Shown here: positions 52,241-61,465 of the stretch, piece after piece | How the letters are laid out: each line of letters opens with the position of its first letter | Position numbering within the stretch: position 1 is the first letter of the stretch | Source: Lederbergia wuyishanensis | GTDB taxonomy: Bacteria; Bacillota; Bacilli; Bacillales; Bacillaceae_C | Length of the DNA stretch: 64,000 bases | Reading direction: 5' to 3' | Assembly (NCBI RefSeq): GCF_022900255.1 | Contig: NZ_JALIRM010000010.1 | Coordinates: 62,001-126,000 of the forward strand | Notes under the pieces: generated by a model | Database searches by the model: none | What the model saw: only the letters and a program-made list of their open reading frames with translations | Told to the model about the DNA's origin: nothing | Translations under genes and position numbers: made by a program

Positions 52241-52276
52241 AAAAACCTGTAGTGGAAATTCCTTCTACAGGTTTTT
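52241..52276. terminator. bidirectional terminator
   Basis: AAAAACCTGTAG (52241-52252) pairs with CTACAGGTTTTT (52265-52276). T-runs on both strands serve the converging DUF2277 and chemotaxis genes. Confidence 0.9.
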
Positions 52277-52286
52277 ATCTGAAAAA

Positions 52287-54011
52287 TTATTTTAAAACAA
52301 ACTTTTTAATTAATTCATCCAAATTCTTAGCCATTTTTGTTAAGTTGGTAATCGCAGTAGATATATCACTTATATGACTTTCTTGTTCAACAGTTCTGCT
52401 TACCACTCTTTTCGTATTATCCGCTGCCTGGCTCGCGGACACTGTAGTTTCTTCAACTGCTGCAGCTACTTCTTCTGAAAAAGCAGACATTTCTTCAGAA
52501 GTTTGTGATACTTCTTTTATGTGCGATGAAACACTATGAATGGATTCAACTATGTTTTCGAAGGAGTTTCCAGCTTCTTCAACAACTTGGATGCCTTCTT
52601 CTACATTACGTGTAACAACATTCATCGTTTCGACAGTTCTACTAGTGTTTTCATTCATTTTTTCAATTAAAGCAGCAATGCTGTTTGTAGATTGCTCGGA
52701 TTGTTCTGCAAGTTTTCTTACTTCGTCTGCAACGACTGCAAACCCTTTTCCAGATTCTCCAGCTCTAGCTGCTTCAATTGCAGCATTCAGCGCCAACAAA
52801 TTGGTTTGGGCAGAAATGTCGCGAATCATTTTAATAATGGACGAGATGTCTTCGGATTGTTCTTCCAATTTTTTTATCGCACTGGAAGAATCTGATACAG
52901 ATTGGTTAATAATATTCATTTGATTAATTACATTTTCAATTTGGTTTTTCCCACTATTTGCATAGTCTAGACTTGTAGATGACAGATCAAAGACATTAGC
53001 TGATGCCGATGCAATTTTCTGGATACCATTTGACATATGCTCCAACGTTGTCGCGCTTTCTTCCGAGGATTTATATTGTGTATACACACTTTCCGATACC
53101 TCTTGAATGGACGTAGAAATTTGATGGCTTGCTTCACTTACTTTCTCACTATTGTCCAGTAGCTGGTTAGATGTATTGATCAATTGAATCGAGTTAGTAT
53201 TAATTCCATCAATAACTCCTTTTAAATCATCGACCATCTGTTGGAATGCTCTTGTCAATGTTCCGATTTCATCTTGACGATTTGTTTCTATCTCAACAGA
53301 CAAATCCCCTTTACCTACTAGCTCCACTTGTTCGGTTAATTTTCGCAATGGTCTCGTAAAGTAATCTGTTAAAAAGTAGATAATTAACAAACCGACTACC
53401 AAAACAGAAATGGTGATAATAATGAGCGTTATTTCATTGGCAGCCATACCATCGTACACTTGAGAAGCATCCAAATCTGCACCCATTATTCCAATGATAT
53501 CTCCAGCTTCAGTTTTAATAGGGACATAAACAGATATTAATGGTCCGTAATCTGGTTCATTGGATATTTCATACTCAACATTTCCTGTTTTAAAAGCCCG
53601 TTTAAGAGCGGGGAATGTTTCAGCACTTTCTTCTTTTTCACCTAATTCTGAAGCATCTTCAGATCCAAGCGGCTGACCATCAACCATATAATAGTAATCA
53701 TAATCATTTCCATTTTGTACACGTGTCATCGTATACAAATACACCATTTGATTCAATTCTCTTATTTTGTTCAGTTCTTCCCTTAGTTCGCTGTAATAAC
53801 CATTTTCATTCGAGGCAATATTTAATTCCTTATAACGTTCAATATCAATCACTGTCGTTGCTTTTTCAACAATATTAGAGGCTTGTTTACCAACAGATTC
53901 CTTCACAAAGTCCATAGAGGATTTGTAGACAGTAACACTAATTAATAAACATGATATTAAAAGCAATACGAAAAAAATAATGACCATTTTTAACTTAAGA
54001 CTAATTTTCAT
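52287..54011 (-). CDS. methyl-accepting chemotaxis protein
   Basis: Membrane receptor of 574 residues. TM1 at about 9-29; an extracellular single-Cache-like sensor (30-190) with [22 protein letters not shown] and [16 protein letters not shown]2 at about 192-215; HAMP (216-270, [24 protein letters not shown]); signalling helices (290-560) with the tip [43 protein letters not shown]. It signals to CheA through CheW. Ligand unknown. Single gene. Confidence 0.95.
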   Translation of the reverse strand: MKISLKLKMVIIFFVLLLISCLLISVTVYKSSMDFVKESVGKQASNIVEKATTVIDIERYKELNIASNENGYYSELREELNKIRELNQMVYLYTMTRVQNGNDYDYYYMVDGQPLGSEDASELGEKEESAETFPALKRAFKTGNVEYEISNEPDYGPLISVYVPIKTEAGDIIGIMGADLDASQVYDGMAANEITLIIITISVLVVGLLIIYFLTDYFTRPLRKLTEQVELVGKGDLSVEIETNRQDEIGTLTRAFQQMVDDLKGVIDGINTNSIQLINTSNQLLDNSEKVSEASHQISTSIQEVSESVYTQYKSSEESATTLEHMSNGIQKIASASANVFDLSSTSLDYANSGKNQIENVINQMNIINQSVSDSSSAIKKLEEQSEDISSIIKMIRDISAQTNLLALNAAIEAARAGESGKGFAVVADEVRKLAEQSEQSTNSIAALIEKMNENTSRTVETMNVVTRNVEEGIQVVEEAGNSFENIVESIHSVSSHIKEVSQTSEEMSAFSEEVAAAVEETTVSASQAADNTKRVVSRTVEQESHISDISTAITNLTKMAKNLDELIKKFVLK

Positions 54012-54201
54012 TATGATTCTCCCATATTCGATGTTAGATTCCAGAATGTGACTTTAAACCCATACATTACTAGTAAATTATACTTAATATATTTGGATCT
54101 TGTCCATGAAAATAAGAGATGTCGTAGCATGTATCTTTTCAAATTTCGAAATCTATCAAAAAGGATTATAATTAAGGTAACAATTTTTCGAGGTGAGGAA
54201 T

Positions 54202-55071
54202 TTGAGAAACCGGCAAGAAATGATGAACTTGGGAATGAAATTCGCCCAACAAAATGAAAAAGTAAGACTTTTCACCCTTGAAGGTTCACTCACAAATTCA
54301 AATATTCCTAAAGACGAATATCAAGATTATGATTTTAGTTATTTCGTAACGGACATGGACTTTTTTAAAAAAAGTGATGATTGGTTAGAATATTTTGGAA
54401 AGCGGATTATGATGCAAAAACCGGAGGCAATGGAGTTATTCCCTGCCGAATTGGGAAATTGGTTTTCGTATCTTATGATATTTGAAGATGGTACGAAAAT
54501 TGATCTTACCCTCATTCCTCTTGAAGAATATAAGGATTATTTTAAAAATAGTGATGGATTGGTTGAGGTTTTGTTGGACAAAGATGACTTAATTCAAGAA
54601 TCCGTGATTCCATCGGATCGAAGTTATCATATTCAAAAGCCCAGCTCTCAATCTTTTGACGACTGTTGTAATGAATTCTGGTTTACTGCTACATACGTTG
54701 CAAAAGGTCTGGCTAGAAAAGAAATTCTTTTCGCCATCGATATTATGAACGGCCCTTTTCGCCCTAATCTACTTACTATGCTGCGTTGGAAAGTCGGAAT
54801 CGAAACGAATTATTCATTAAGCATTGGTAAGTCGGATAAGTTTTTAAAAAAATATGTTTCTGATACAACCTGGGATACATTATTATCCACTTATGAGATG
54901 GGTTCTTATGAAAAATTGTGGGATTCCCTGTATACAAATTTTGATTTATTTAGAGAAGCTTCCCGCCATGTTGCGGAAAGATTAGGATATACGTATCCTG
55001 ATTATGATGAAAAGGTTAGTAGTTATATTGAGGGGATTCGTCAAAAATACTTCGTTACCAATGGGACTTAA
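54202..55071 (+). CDS. aadK: aminoglycoside 6-adenylyltransferase (AadK-like)
   Basis: Transfers AMP to streptomycin-type drugs in related enzymes. The start is TTG 54202 behind GAGG, giving MRNRQEMMNLGMKFA, which aligns with the AadK start. Key motifs are LEGSLTNSNIPKDEYQDYDFSYFV (NTase metal Asp residues), RIMMQKPEAMELFPAELGNWFSYLMIFEDGTKIDLTLIP, SFDDCCNEFWFTATYVAKGLARKEILFA and YPDYDEKVSSYIEGI. About 289 residues, as B. subtilis AadK (284). Chromosomal single gene with no mobile context, so probably intrinsic. Confidence 0.92.
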   Translation: MRNRQEMMNLGMKFAQQNEKVRLFTLEGSLTNSNIPKDEYQDYDFSYFVTDMDFFKKSDDWLEYFGKRIMMQKPEAMELFPAELGNWFSYLMIFEDGTKIDLTLIPLEEYKDYFKNSDGLVEVLLDKDDLIQESVIPSDRSYHIQKPSSQSFDDCCNEFWFTATYVAKGLARKEILFAIDIMNGPFRPNLLTMLRWKVGIETNYSLSIGKSDKFLKKYVSDTTWDTLLSTYEMGSYEKLWDSLYTNFDLFREASRHVAERLGYTYPDYDEKVSSYIEGIRQKYFVTNGT

Positions 55072-55301
55072 ACTTTTATATAACATCTACAATTCGGAAT
55101 AACTGTATTTTTCTCTATATATTTATAAAACAATTTGACAGAATAATGATTTACCAAATTATGATTCTGCTGTCACACTCCCTAAATAAATGGTGATAAG
55201 ATAGTTGATTATTAAAGGGTTTTATTTATCGTTTAGAGAAGTACTAAATATAATCTACTTTCATCAGTCCTTAGCACAAAATAATCTGGGAGGTCATTCT
55301 A

Positions 55302-56279
55302 TTGCCGACTGAAGATATTAAAATTTTTGGAGGTAGTACAGGAAAACCCTTTGCGCAGAAAATGTGTGATTATATTGGAATTGATTTGGGGAAATCAGAT
55401 GTATTTAAATTTTCCGACGGTAATATTTTTGTAAAGATTTGCGAGACAGTAAGGGATAATGATGTTTATCTTGTACAGCCGATAGGGTTAAATCCTAATG
55501 ATGAATTTACAGAGCTTCTTTTTTGGATGGACGCGTTTAAGCGGGCTAGTGCTAAGTCAGTAACAGCTATTATTCCCTATTTTGGATATGCAAAAGGCGA
55601 TAAAAAAGATGAACCGAGAGTTTCGATAAGAGCAAGGGTTTGTGCTGAGTGTATTGAGCTAGCTGGAGCAGATAGGATCATAACAATGGATCTACATAGC
55701 CCACAAATTCAAGGCTTTTTTAAGAAACCGGTAGACCATTTATTTGCCCTCCCTATATTATGTAATTACGTGAAAAACTTGAACATTGAAGACTTGGTTG
55801 TTGTTTCTCCAGATGTGGGATTTGCAAAACAAGCACGAAATTTTGCCTCCACTCTCCAAGTGCCGGTAGCCATTGGAGATAAAACGAGGAAATCCCATGA
55901 TGAAAAGGCAAAGGTCTTAGAGATTATTGGGAATGTAAAAGAAAAAAATGTCCTTATTGTTGATGATTTTAGTATTTCAGCTGGAACATTAGTAGACGTA
56001 GCAAAGGGTTTGAAGGAAAGAGGAGGACAAAGAGTATTTGCTTTAGTTTCCCATCTCATGCTCAGTAAATCTGGTGCTGAAAAAATAGAAAACAGTCCGA
56101 TCGAATTGCTTATTAGCACCGATACCGTCGGAAACAATTCCATAGTATCCAATAAAGCGAAGATTGTTTCTGTGGCCCCTCTATTTGCAGAAGCTGTTCT
56201 CCGAATCCATAATAGAGAGTCGGTTAGTTCGTTATTCGAAACTGAGCTTCCTTCCGTATTTAATAAATCTCTTAATTGA
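55302..56279 (+). CDS. ribose-phosphate pyrophosphokinase paralogue
   Basis: PRPP-synthetase-like protein of 325 residues. TTG start behind GGGAGG. The ATP-site segment is PYFGYAKGDKKDEPRVSI instead of the standard Bacillus PYFGYARQDRKA, and the PRPP loop is VDDFSISAGTL instead of DDMIDTAGT. ITMDLHSPQIQGFF keeps the metal His. So it is not the housekeeping Prs. It may have altered regulation or substrate. Similar extra copies occur in bacilli. It has its own strong terminator. Confidence 0.85.
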   Translation: MPTEDIKIFGGSTGKPFAQKMCDYIGIDLGKSDVFKFSDGNIFVKICETVRDNDVYLVQPIGLNPNDEFTELLFWMDAFKRASAKSVTAIIPYFGYAKGDKKDEPRVSIRARVCAECIELAGADRIITMDLHSPQIQGFFKKPVDHLFALPILCNYVKNLNIEDLVVVSPDVGFAKQARNFASTLQVPVAIGDKTRKSHDEKAKVLEIIGNVKEKNVLIVDDFSISAGTLVDVAKGLKERGGQRVFALVSHLMLSKSGAEKIENSPIELLISTDTVGNNSIVSNKAKIVSVAPLFAEAVLRIHNRESVSSLFETELPSVFNKSLN

Positions 56280-56353
56280 TAGTGTGATTCAATCATTTTC
56301 CTAAAATAAACATTAATATTATCGTGATGTATATAGTTACTGGCAAAAGAAGT

Positions 56354-56383
56354 AGCCCAATAATAAAATATTGGGCTTTTTTG
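56354..56383 (+). terminator. terminator of the PRPP-synthetase paralogue
   Basis: AGCCCAATA (56354-56362) pairs with TATTGGGCT (56369-56377), then TTTTTTG. Confidence 0.92.
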
Positions 56384-56434
56384 CTATCCATATAAAATTC
56401 CTAAACCTCATAACAATTGTAGAATAACCTTTCC

Positions 56435-56923
56435 CTAAGCCTCAACCACATCAATCACTTCAGTATGAATACTTACAAAATATGTTTCTAGCAACTCGCC
56501 TAATTTTCCATCAAGATCATAATATTCATTGTCCGCTTTTTGAATAACTTTATAAAACTCATTTTCATCAACTTTTTCACTTTCCAAAGCGATGAACAAA
56601 CGCCACATTTCTTCTCCGTACTTTTTCTCAATAGCTGCATAATCGTGGGCACCAATTACCTCAAGAACACCTATTAGTTCTTGTAGATAATTTTCAATCC
56701 CTACCTCTTCGATAAATTCCGATAACCAGGTAAGCAGACTTTCATGACCTCCACTTTCTAGTTCGGAATAATATTGAAAAACAGTGTATAAATCATTCTC
56801 CATTTTATTATCCGATGGATACTCATATTCGCTTATTACAGCAATTACTGCATTCCAAATGTCATCATTATTCAATAAATCATTCCTTTTCAATATTGGC
56901 TTCACAATGTAATGCTCCCCCAT
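56435..56923 (-). CDS. DUF4375/DMP19-like protein
   Basis: 162 acidic residues, all helical by composition. VFQYYSELESGGHESLLTWLSEFIEEVG has the family's Gly-Gly-His stretch, followed by VLEVIGAHDYAAIEKKYGEEMWRLF. Such proteins resemble SMI1/DMP19-type domains, which are sometimes immunity proteins. No toxin gene is adjacent. Single gene. Confidence 0.7.
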   Translation of the reverse strand: MGEHYIVKPILKRNDLLNNDDIWNAVIAVISEYEYPSDNKMENDLYTVFQYYSELESGGHESLLTWLSEFIEEVGIENYLQELIGVLEVIGAHDYAAIEKKYGEEMWRLFIALESEKVDENEFYKVIQKADNEYYDLDGKLGELLETYFVSIHTEVIDVVEA

Positions 56924-57011
56924 CTAAAATATAATGTTGATATATTACTATATTTTACCTAACCAATCTTCAAAAAACACCATTCATTACTTGAACGGTG
57001 TTAAGAATTTA

Positions 57012-57302
57012 TCATTGATTCGATTCATTATATATTTCACGAGTTTTATAGACGATTTTTCGGATGCTATCTAAGGACAAGTTGTATATCCGTTCCAACT
57101 CCTCAAACGATTGGCCATCCTGATATAATCGATAAATTTCTTCGTTCCTTTTAGCAATTAATCGACGAGAACCATTCACTTCTCCCCATCCCGCTCGCTC
57201 ATTCGTTTTCTTTGGGATATAAAGCAGTTCTCCCTGAATGTAGTTTTGAAGCTCCTTCAGCAAATGAGGGGGAAGCACCTCTTTTCCATTTTTGTATTGC
57301 AA
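57012..57302 (-). CDS. CD3324-family helix-turn-helix protein
   Basis: 96 residues with a TTG start behind AGGAGG. The C-terminal half is a helix-turn-helix of the Mor/CD3324 type: SRRLIAKRNEEIYRLYQDGQSFEELERIYNLSLDSIRKIVYK. The N-terminal YKNGKEVLPPHLLKELQNYIQGELLYIPKK is also typical of CD3324 proteins. Presumed DNA-binding regulator with an unknown target. Confidence 0.88.
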   Translation of the reverse strand: MQYKNGKEVLPPHLLKELQNYIQGELLYIPKKTNERAGWGEVNGSRRLIAKRNEEIYRLYQDGQSFEELERIYNLSLDSIRKIVYKTREIYNESNQ

Positions 57303-57473
57303 AAACTTACATCCTCCTTAATAAGATGTTCGTATTTAAAATGTTTCATATTAACCAATGTAAAAACCCCTTTCGTATCGTATTAGGAAAACCCTTACAA
57401 TATTGTATGTGTCTCCCTTATTAATAACAGTATACTCGATTTTCGGTTTATAGAGTGATAATAAATAGTAAAA

Positions 57474-57499
57474 GAGGCCGCAATACGTGCGACCCCTCA
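57474..57499 (-). terminator. GC-rich hairpin before the palindrome
   Basis: GAGG..CGC pairs with GCG..CCTC and TTTTACT follows on the minus strand. Confidence 0.6.
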
Positions 57500-57504
57500 T
57501 TAGC

Positions 57505-57526
57505 GATTTCCGCTTAAGCGGAAATC
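57505..57526. repeat. perfect 22-bp palindrome
   Basis: GATTTCCGCTT and its exact complement meet without a spacer. On the minus strand it is preceded by AAAGGAGG and a 10-codon frame from TTG 57546 that ends inside the palindrome, and is followed by the hairpin at 57474-57499. Possible remnant of a small toxin or other mobile short gene; not resolved. Confidence 0.5.
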
Positions 57527-57645
57527 ACCTCGTTATGCTTGATCAAAATAATCAGCCTCCTTTCAAAAAATCTATCGGCCCGACACCTTAATTAACTCAT
57601 ACTAGTAGGTATTGGAACAAGTGAGAGAACAATTATAAATAATCT

Positions 57646-59526
57646 TTACCCTAGATCTTTTTCTAATTGCTCAAAAAGAGTCTCCCACCGCTTATTAAGC
57701 TCCTCTTTGTCCATATATAGCTGTTGAAGCCTTTCTAAATCATTAATCTCATCCAACTCCAGATTGACTTCAATTATTTTTTGTTCCAGCAATTCCAATT
57801 CTTTTTCCACATCATGTTTGGTTATTGCCACAACTTCTTCTTTCTTAGAAGGCGGGTCTGTTTTTTTCTTAACTTTCATATCTTCCTTGTTGTGTAAGAC
57901 TTTCTCAAGTATTTTTTCTCGAGCATATTGATAATTCCCTCCAAAGACATGGACTTCATTGGCTTTAATCCAATAAATCTTCTCAAATATCTTATTGAGG
58001 AAATACCTATCATGAGAAACTGCAAGAATAGTTCCATTATAATGCTCAAGGGTATCTTCTAATACTTCTAGAGACTCGATATCTAGATGGTTAGTTGGCT
58101 CATCTAATATAAGAAAGTTAATATCCTGATACATAAGTTGCGCCAACCGGAGCCTCATCCTTTCTCCTCCACTTAGCTGAGAAACTTTTTTAAAAACTGA
58201 ATGCCCACAAAATAAAAACCTCGATAAGATACTTCTTGCTTCACCCTCCGTCACACTAACTTCATTACGAAACACTTCTATGATTTTCTCATCTTTAAGC
58301 TCTGAAAAAATATGTTGGGACAGGTAACCTATTTTCACATTACTTCCTAGACGAACTTCCCCTTCATCAGGATATATTTGCTCAATAATCATTTTAATAA
58401 GGGTTGATTTTCCTGCTCCATTTTCCCCTATAATAGCAACTCTTTCCTGATATGCTATATTCATATTCACTTCTTTGAAAAGGAGCTTTTCACCAAAGCT
58501 CTTAGAAACGTTCTGTAACGTCATTACATCATTTCCACTACGTACAGAAGACTCCATTTCAAGATTCATTTTCTTCCGATTTAAAATAGGACGATTCAGC
58601 TTTTCCATTCTTTCTAATGCTCTTTCCATATTTCTCGCTCGCTTATGAAGGCCTTCATTAGGTGGATTCGCTCTATTCGCCCATTCCCGAAGACGTTTAA
58701 TTGCTTCTTTCATTTTCTTTATTTTCTTTTGTTGCTCTTGATACGCTTGAAATTCTCTTAAAAGACGCTCTTCCTTTTCTTTCACATAATCTGAAAAGCT
58801 TGTATGATAGCAGTCGATTTCACCATCTTCCAAGTCTAAAATCTTATTAACAACTTCATCTAAAAAATATCGATCATGAGAAATAACAAGTACCGTTCCA
58901 GAATAATCTCGCAAAAAGTTTCCAAGCCATTCAACTGCCAATAAATCTAAATGATTCGTCGGCTCATCTAACAATAAAAAATCAGGATTTTTAAGAAGGC
59001 TAAGGGCTAACCCTACCTTTGTTTTCTCACCACCGCTAAGAGCAGAGCAAGGCTTATCTAATAAATCTGCAATATTTAAACCATTAACGATTTTTTCTAT
59101 ATTTGCATCTATTTCATAACCACCTTTTAAGGCAAAATCGTCTTGTACATTACCATAGTCCGCGATCAACCTTTCCAATTTCATATTATTTGTTTCATTA
59201 CTCATATTTAATTCAAATTCCTGTATCTTTTTTTCTATTTGTAAAAGTTCTTCAAAGGCTGTCAATAATACTTCCTTAATCATCAATTCATTTTGATATT
59301 CAGGAATTTGTGAAAGATATCCAATTTGCGATCCCTTTTTCCAATGAATTTGACCAGAGTCTGGTGATTCCAAACCAGCCAATAATTTCAATAACGTCGT
59401 CTTGCCACTTCCATTCCGCCCAACTAAACCAACACGTTCCTTTTCGATAATTTCAAAGGTAATATTTTCAAATATACTGTTACCGCCATACATCTTTGAG
59501 ATTTGATTAACACTACATGCAAGCAT
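57646..59526 (-). CDS. ABC-F ribosome-protection-type ATPase
   Basis: Soluble twin-ATPase of the ABC-F family, which act on the ribosome E site; antibiotic-resistance members displace lincosamides, pleuromutilins or macrolides. The start is ATG 59526, behind AAGGAGG, giving 626 residues (the frame is open 18 codons more). Walker A: GRNGSGKTT and GENGAGKST; signatures LSGGEKTK and LSGGERMR; Walker B LLLDEPTNHLD twice. The linker (about 240-330) has KKMKEAIKRLREWANRANPPNEG; a coiled-coil C-terminus follows (550-626). A leader peptide, shared element and terminator upstream support an antibiotic-inducible role. Confidence 0.92.
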   Translation of the reverse strand: MLACSVNQISKMYGGNSIFENITFEIIEKERVGLVGRNGSGKTTLLKLLAGLESPDSGQIHWKKGSQIGYLSQIPEYQNELMIKEVLLTAFEELLQIEKKIQEFELNMSNETNNMKLERLIADYGNVQDDFALKGGYEIDANIEKIVNGLNIADLLDKPCSALSGGEKTKVGLALSLLKNPDFLLLDEPTNHLDLLAVEWLGNFLRDYSGTVLVISHDRYFLDEVVNKILDLEDGEIDCYHTSFSDYVKEKEERLLREFQAYQEQQKKIKKMKEAIKRLREWANRANPPNEGLHKRARNMERALERMEKLNRPILNRKKMNLEMESSVRSGNDVMTLQNVSKSFGEKLLFKEVNMNIAYQERVAIIGENGAGKSTLIKMIIEQIYPDEGEVRLGSNVKIGYLSQHIFSELKDEKIIEVFRNEVSVTEGEARSILSRFLFCGHSVFKKVSQLSGGERMRLRLAQLMYQDINFLILDEPTNHLDIESLEVLEDTLEHYNGTILAVSHDRYFLNKIFEKIYWIKANEVHVFGGNYQYAREKILEKVLHNKEDMKVKKKTDPPSKKEEVVAITKHDVEKELELLEQKIIEVNLELDEINDLERLQQLYMDKEELNKRWETLFEQLEKDLG

Positions 59527-59605
59527 GCATAATACCTCCTTCATCATAAAAAAAAGCCATAGGAAACAACACTTCCCCATAGCTTTTGAATCTTGAAATT
59601 AGGCA

Positions 59606-59636
59606 TAAAAAAGAAGAGCACGAAAAGCTCCTCTTC
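59606..59636 (-). terminator. attenuator terminator in the ABC-F leader
   Basis: GAAGAG-AGC pairs with GCTCTTC (59613-59636), with TTTTTT following on the minus strand, about 80 bp before the start codon. Confidence 0.85.
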
Positions 59637-59672
59637 AGCCAACTTTTATAAAATGTGGGTGTAGAGATGTTT

Positions 59673-59810
59673 TCACCGTTTTAGATTTGCTATTAAGTTG
59701 CTAAAAAAGGGCATACGTATCCCGTTAACAACTAAAACAGCAAATTTTGCACGGCAAAAATATAAGAATTCATTCCAGTATCCGTGCACTAAAACAGTTT
59801 GATTGAACAC
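59673..59810 (-). CDS. ABC-F leader ORF
   Basis: 45 codons from GTG 59810, with GGAGGTGGG upstream, ending in TGA at 59673. It includes FLYFCRAKFAVLVVNGIRMP. It has no RLR motif like the erm and hflX leaders. The position between promoter region and terminator fits a regulatory ORF whose translation decides if the terminator forms. Confidence 0.65.
   Translation of the reverse strand: MFNQTVLVHGYWNEFLYFCRAKFAVLVVNGIRMPFFSNLIANLKR
59702..59725 (-). promoter_or_regulatory. conserved ACGGGAT leader element (ABC-F)
   Basis: Reads ACGGGATACGTATGCCC and then TTTTTTA. In this leader the element lies inside the 45-codon ORF and encodes NGIRMPFF. AG-TTGTTAA before it can pair with TTAGCAACT after it. 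Confidence 0.65.
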
Positions 59811-59990
59811 CTTTACCCACCTCCATCTCATATATATTTATTTTATCTTAATCGCTTTAAGAAGAACTTGCAAGGGTTTTCATTTTTTGGCTTAGAAGAA
59901 CAGTAAAAGCTAAATCAGATTTTTGTTTGATATTTTATTCAGGTGTATAATGAAAATTGCTAATACAATCCATCAAAAGGAGCAGAAAAA

Positions 59991-60725
59991 ATGAGCAGAT
60001 TAGATGGTAAAATTGCAATAATTACAGGTGGAGCACGTGGAATGGGAGCATCTCATGTACGAAAATTTGTTGCCGAGGGCGCTAAAGTAGTAATTACAGA
60101 TATTCTTGAAGAAGAAGGACAAGCATTAGCTAATGAACTTGGAGAAAATGCAAAATTTATTAAACATGATGTTACAAAAGCTTCCGATTGGGAAACAGTT
60201 GTAACTGAAACGGAAAATGCATTTGGTCCTGTTAATGTATTAGTCAATAACGCAGGAATCAGTATGAATAAAAATATTATGGAGATAACAGAAGAAGATT
60301 ACAGAAGAATCGTTGATATTAATCAAATTTCTGTTTTTCTTGGAATTAAATCAGTTGTACCATCCATGCAAAAAGCAGAAGGCGGTTCAATTGTAAATAT
60401 TTCTTCTATTAATGGTCTGGTCGGTGGTGCAATTGGCTATACCGATACAAAGTTTGCTGTTCGTGGAATGACAAAAGCTGCCGCTCTTCAATTAGCAAGC
60501 AGTGGAATTCGAGTTAACTCTGTTCACCCTGGAGTGATTGAAACACCTATGATTGCCCAAGGCGATTCTAAAGATGCTATTCAAGAATTTGCAAAATATA
60601 TTCCAAATCGAAGAATTGCGAAACCAGAGGAAGTAACTAATCTAGTTTTATTCCTAGCCTCTGATGATTCTAGTTACTGTGTTGGTTCCGAATTTGTTGT
60701 TGATGGCGGAATTACTGCACAATAA
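59991..60725 (+). CDS. short-chain dehydrogenase/reductase
   Basis: NAD(P)-dependent SDR of 244 residues. Cofactor motif TGGARGMG (TGxxxGxG), NNAG at 87-90, catalytic Ser in NISSINGL, and YxxxK as YTDTK. The C-terminal VHPGVIETPM is also typical. An Asp at the end of β-strand 2 (VVITDI) suggests NAD preference. Similar to 3α/20β-hydroxysteroid or cyclopentanol dehydrogenases. Own promoter (TTGATA...TATAAT-like at 59926-59951) and terminator. Confidence 0.93.
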   Translation: MSRLDGKIAIITGGARGMGASHVRKFVAEGAKVVITDILEEEGQALANELGENAKFIKHDVTKASDWETVVTETENAFGPVNVLVNNAGISMNKNIMEITEEDYRRIVDINQISVFLGIKSVVPSMQKAEGGSIVNISSINGLVGGAIGYTDTKFAVRGMTKAAALQLASSGIRVNSVHPGVIETPMIAQGDSKDAIQEFAKYIPNRRIAKPEEVTNLVLFLASDDSSYCVGSEFVVDGGITAQ

Positions 60726-60735
60726 TTTTTCATGC

Positions 60736-60768
60736 AAAAACTGGGGGGCGTGGACCTCCAGTTTTTTT
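60736..60768 (+). terminator. terminator of the SDR gene
   Basis: AAAACTGG-GG pairs with CC-CCAGTTTT, and TTTTG follows. Confidence 0.85.
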
Positions 60769-60834
60769 GTATGAAATGGAATGGATTTGATTATTACCAT
60801 TAATCTATTTTAATGAAGAACTGTACGGTATTAA

Positions 60835-61254
60835 TTATTTTTTCCAATATGCTTTTGCTTCTTCCTCAAGTATTTTTAATCTTTTGTAGTAATCCGGAAA
60901 CTCATTAAGATGTGCCAATGCAATTTTCCCCGTAATCAAAGGGTTATCTTCAGTAACATTTGTTTGGCTGGACCTTCTTCCATGTTCAAGTTCAGTATTG
61001 ACCCCCATCCAAAACTCTTCTAAATCAAACAGACTTTTAGTAAAGTCAATGCCTAATAGCAATGCTATTGCTGCGGCTTCTTCCTTAGAAAAGTTAGATT
61101 TTACGGTGGTGTTAGCTCTAATATTATTAGCATTATCGCTGTACGGATACCGATAGACTATATTTCCGTAATAATCTATGCTCCGCGGAGGATTATAGTC
61201 CATCCAATAGTGTTTATTGTTTGGATTTATATATTGTTTATAGTAGTTGTACAA
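60835..61254 (-). CDS. DUF5661-like protein
   Basis: 139 residues. TTG start after TTGGAG. The N-terminus is rich in Tyr and Asn (NYYKQYINPNNKHYWMDYNPP), while the C-terminal FTKSLFDLEEFWMGVNTELEHGRRSSQTNVTEDNPLITGKIALAHLNEFPDYYKRL is the DUF5661 signature. Function unknown; the fold may bind a metal by the conserved Glu and His. Single gene. Confidence 0.85.
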   Translation of the reverse strand: MYNYYKQYINPNNKHYWMDYNPPRSIDYYGNIVYRYPYSDNANNIRANTTVKSNFSKEEAAAIALLLGIDFTKSLFDLEEFWMGVNTELEHGRRSSQTNVTEDNPLITGKIALAHLNEFPDYYKRLKILEEEAKAYWKK

Positions 61255-61465
61255 TTTGAATCACTCCAAAAAAGGTAGTTCTTCTTAACAAGATATGTTA
61301 GTAGCCTGTTTATGAGCATGTATTCCAAAAAAACGAGTTGTTAAGTCTAAATTGAACCAAGATCATTATTAATTTCAATTCATTTACTCGTTTTCAGAGG
61401 ATTTTTTAATAAAAATTGTTATCAAAGGAATGATACGTAGTAAAAAAATTTAGGGAAGTGAGAGT

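Noticed and set aside
53615-53878. Plus-strand frame inside the chemotaxis receptor gene
   Set aside because: Antisense to the well-supported receptor, with unlikely composition.
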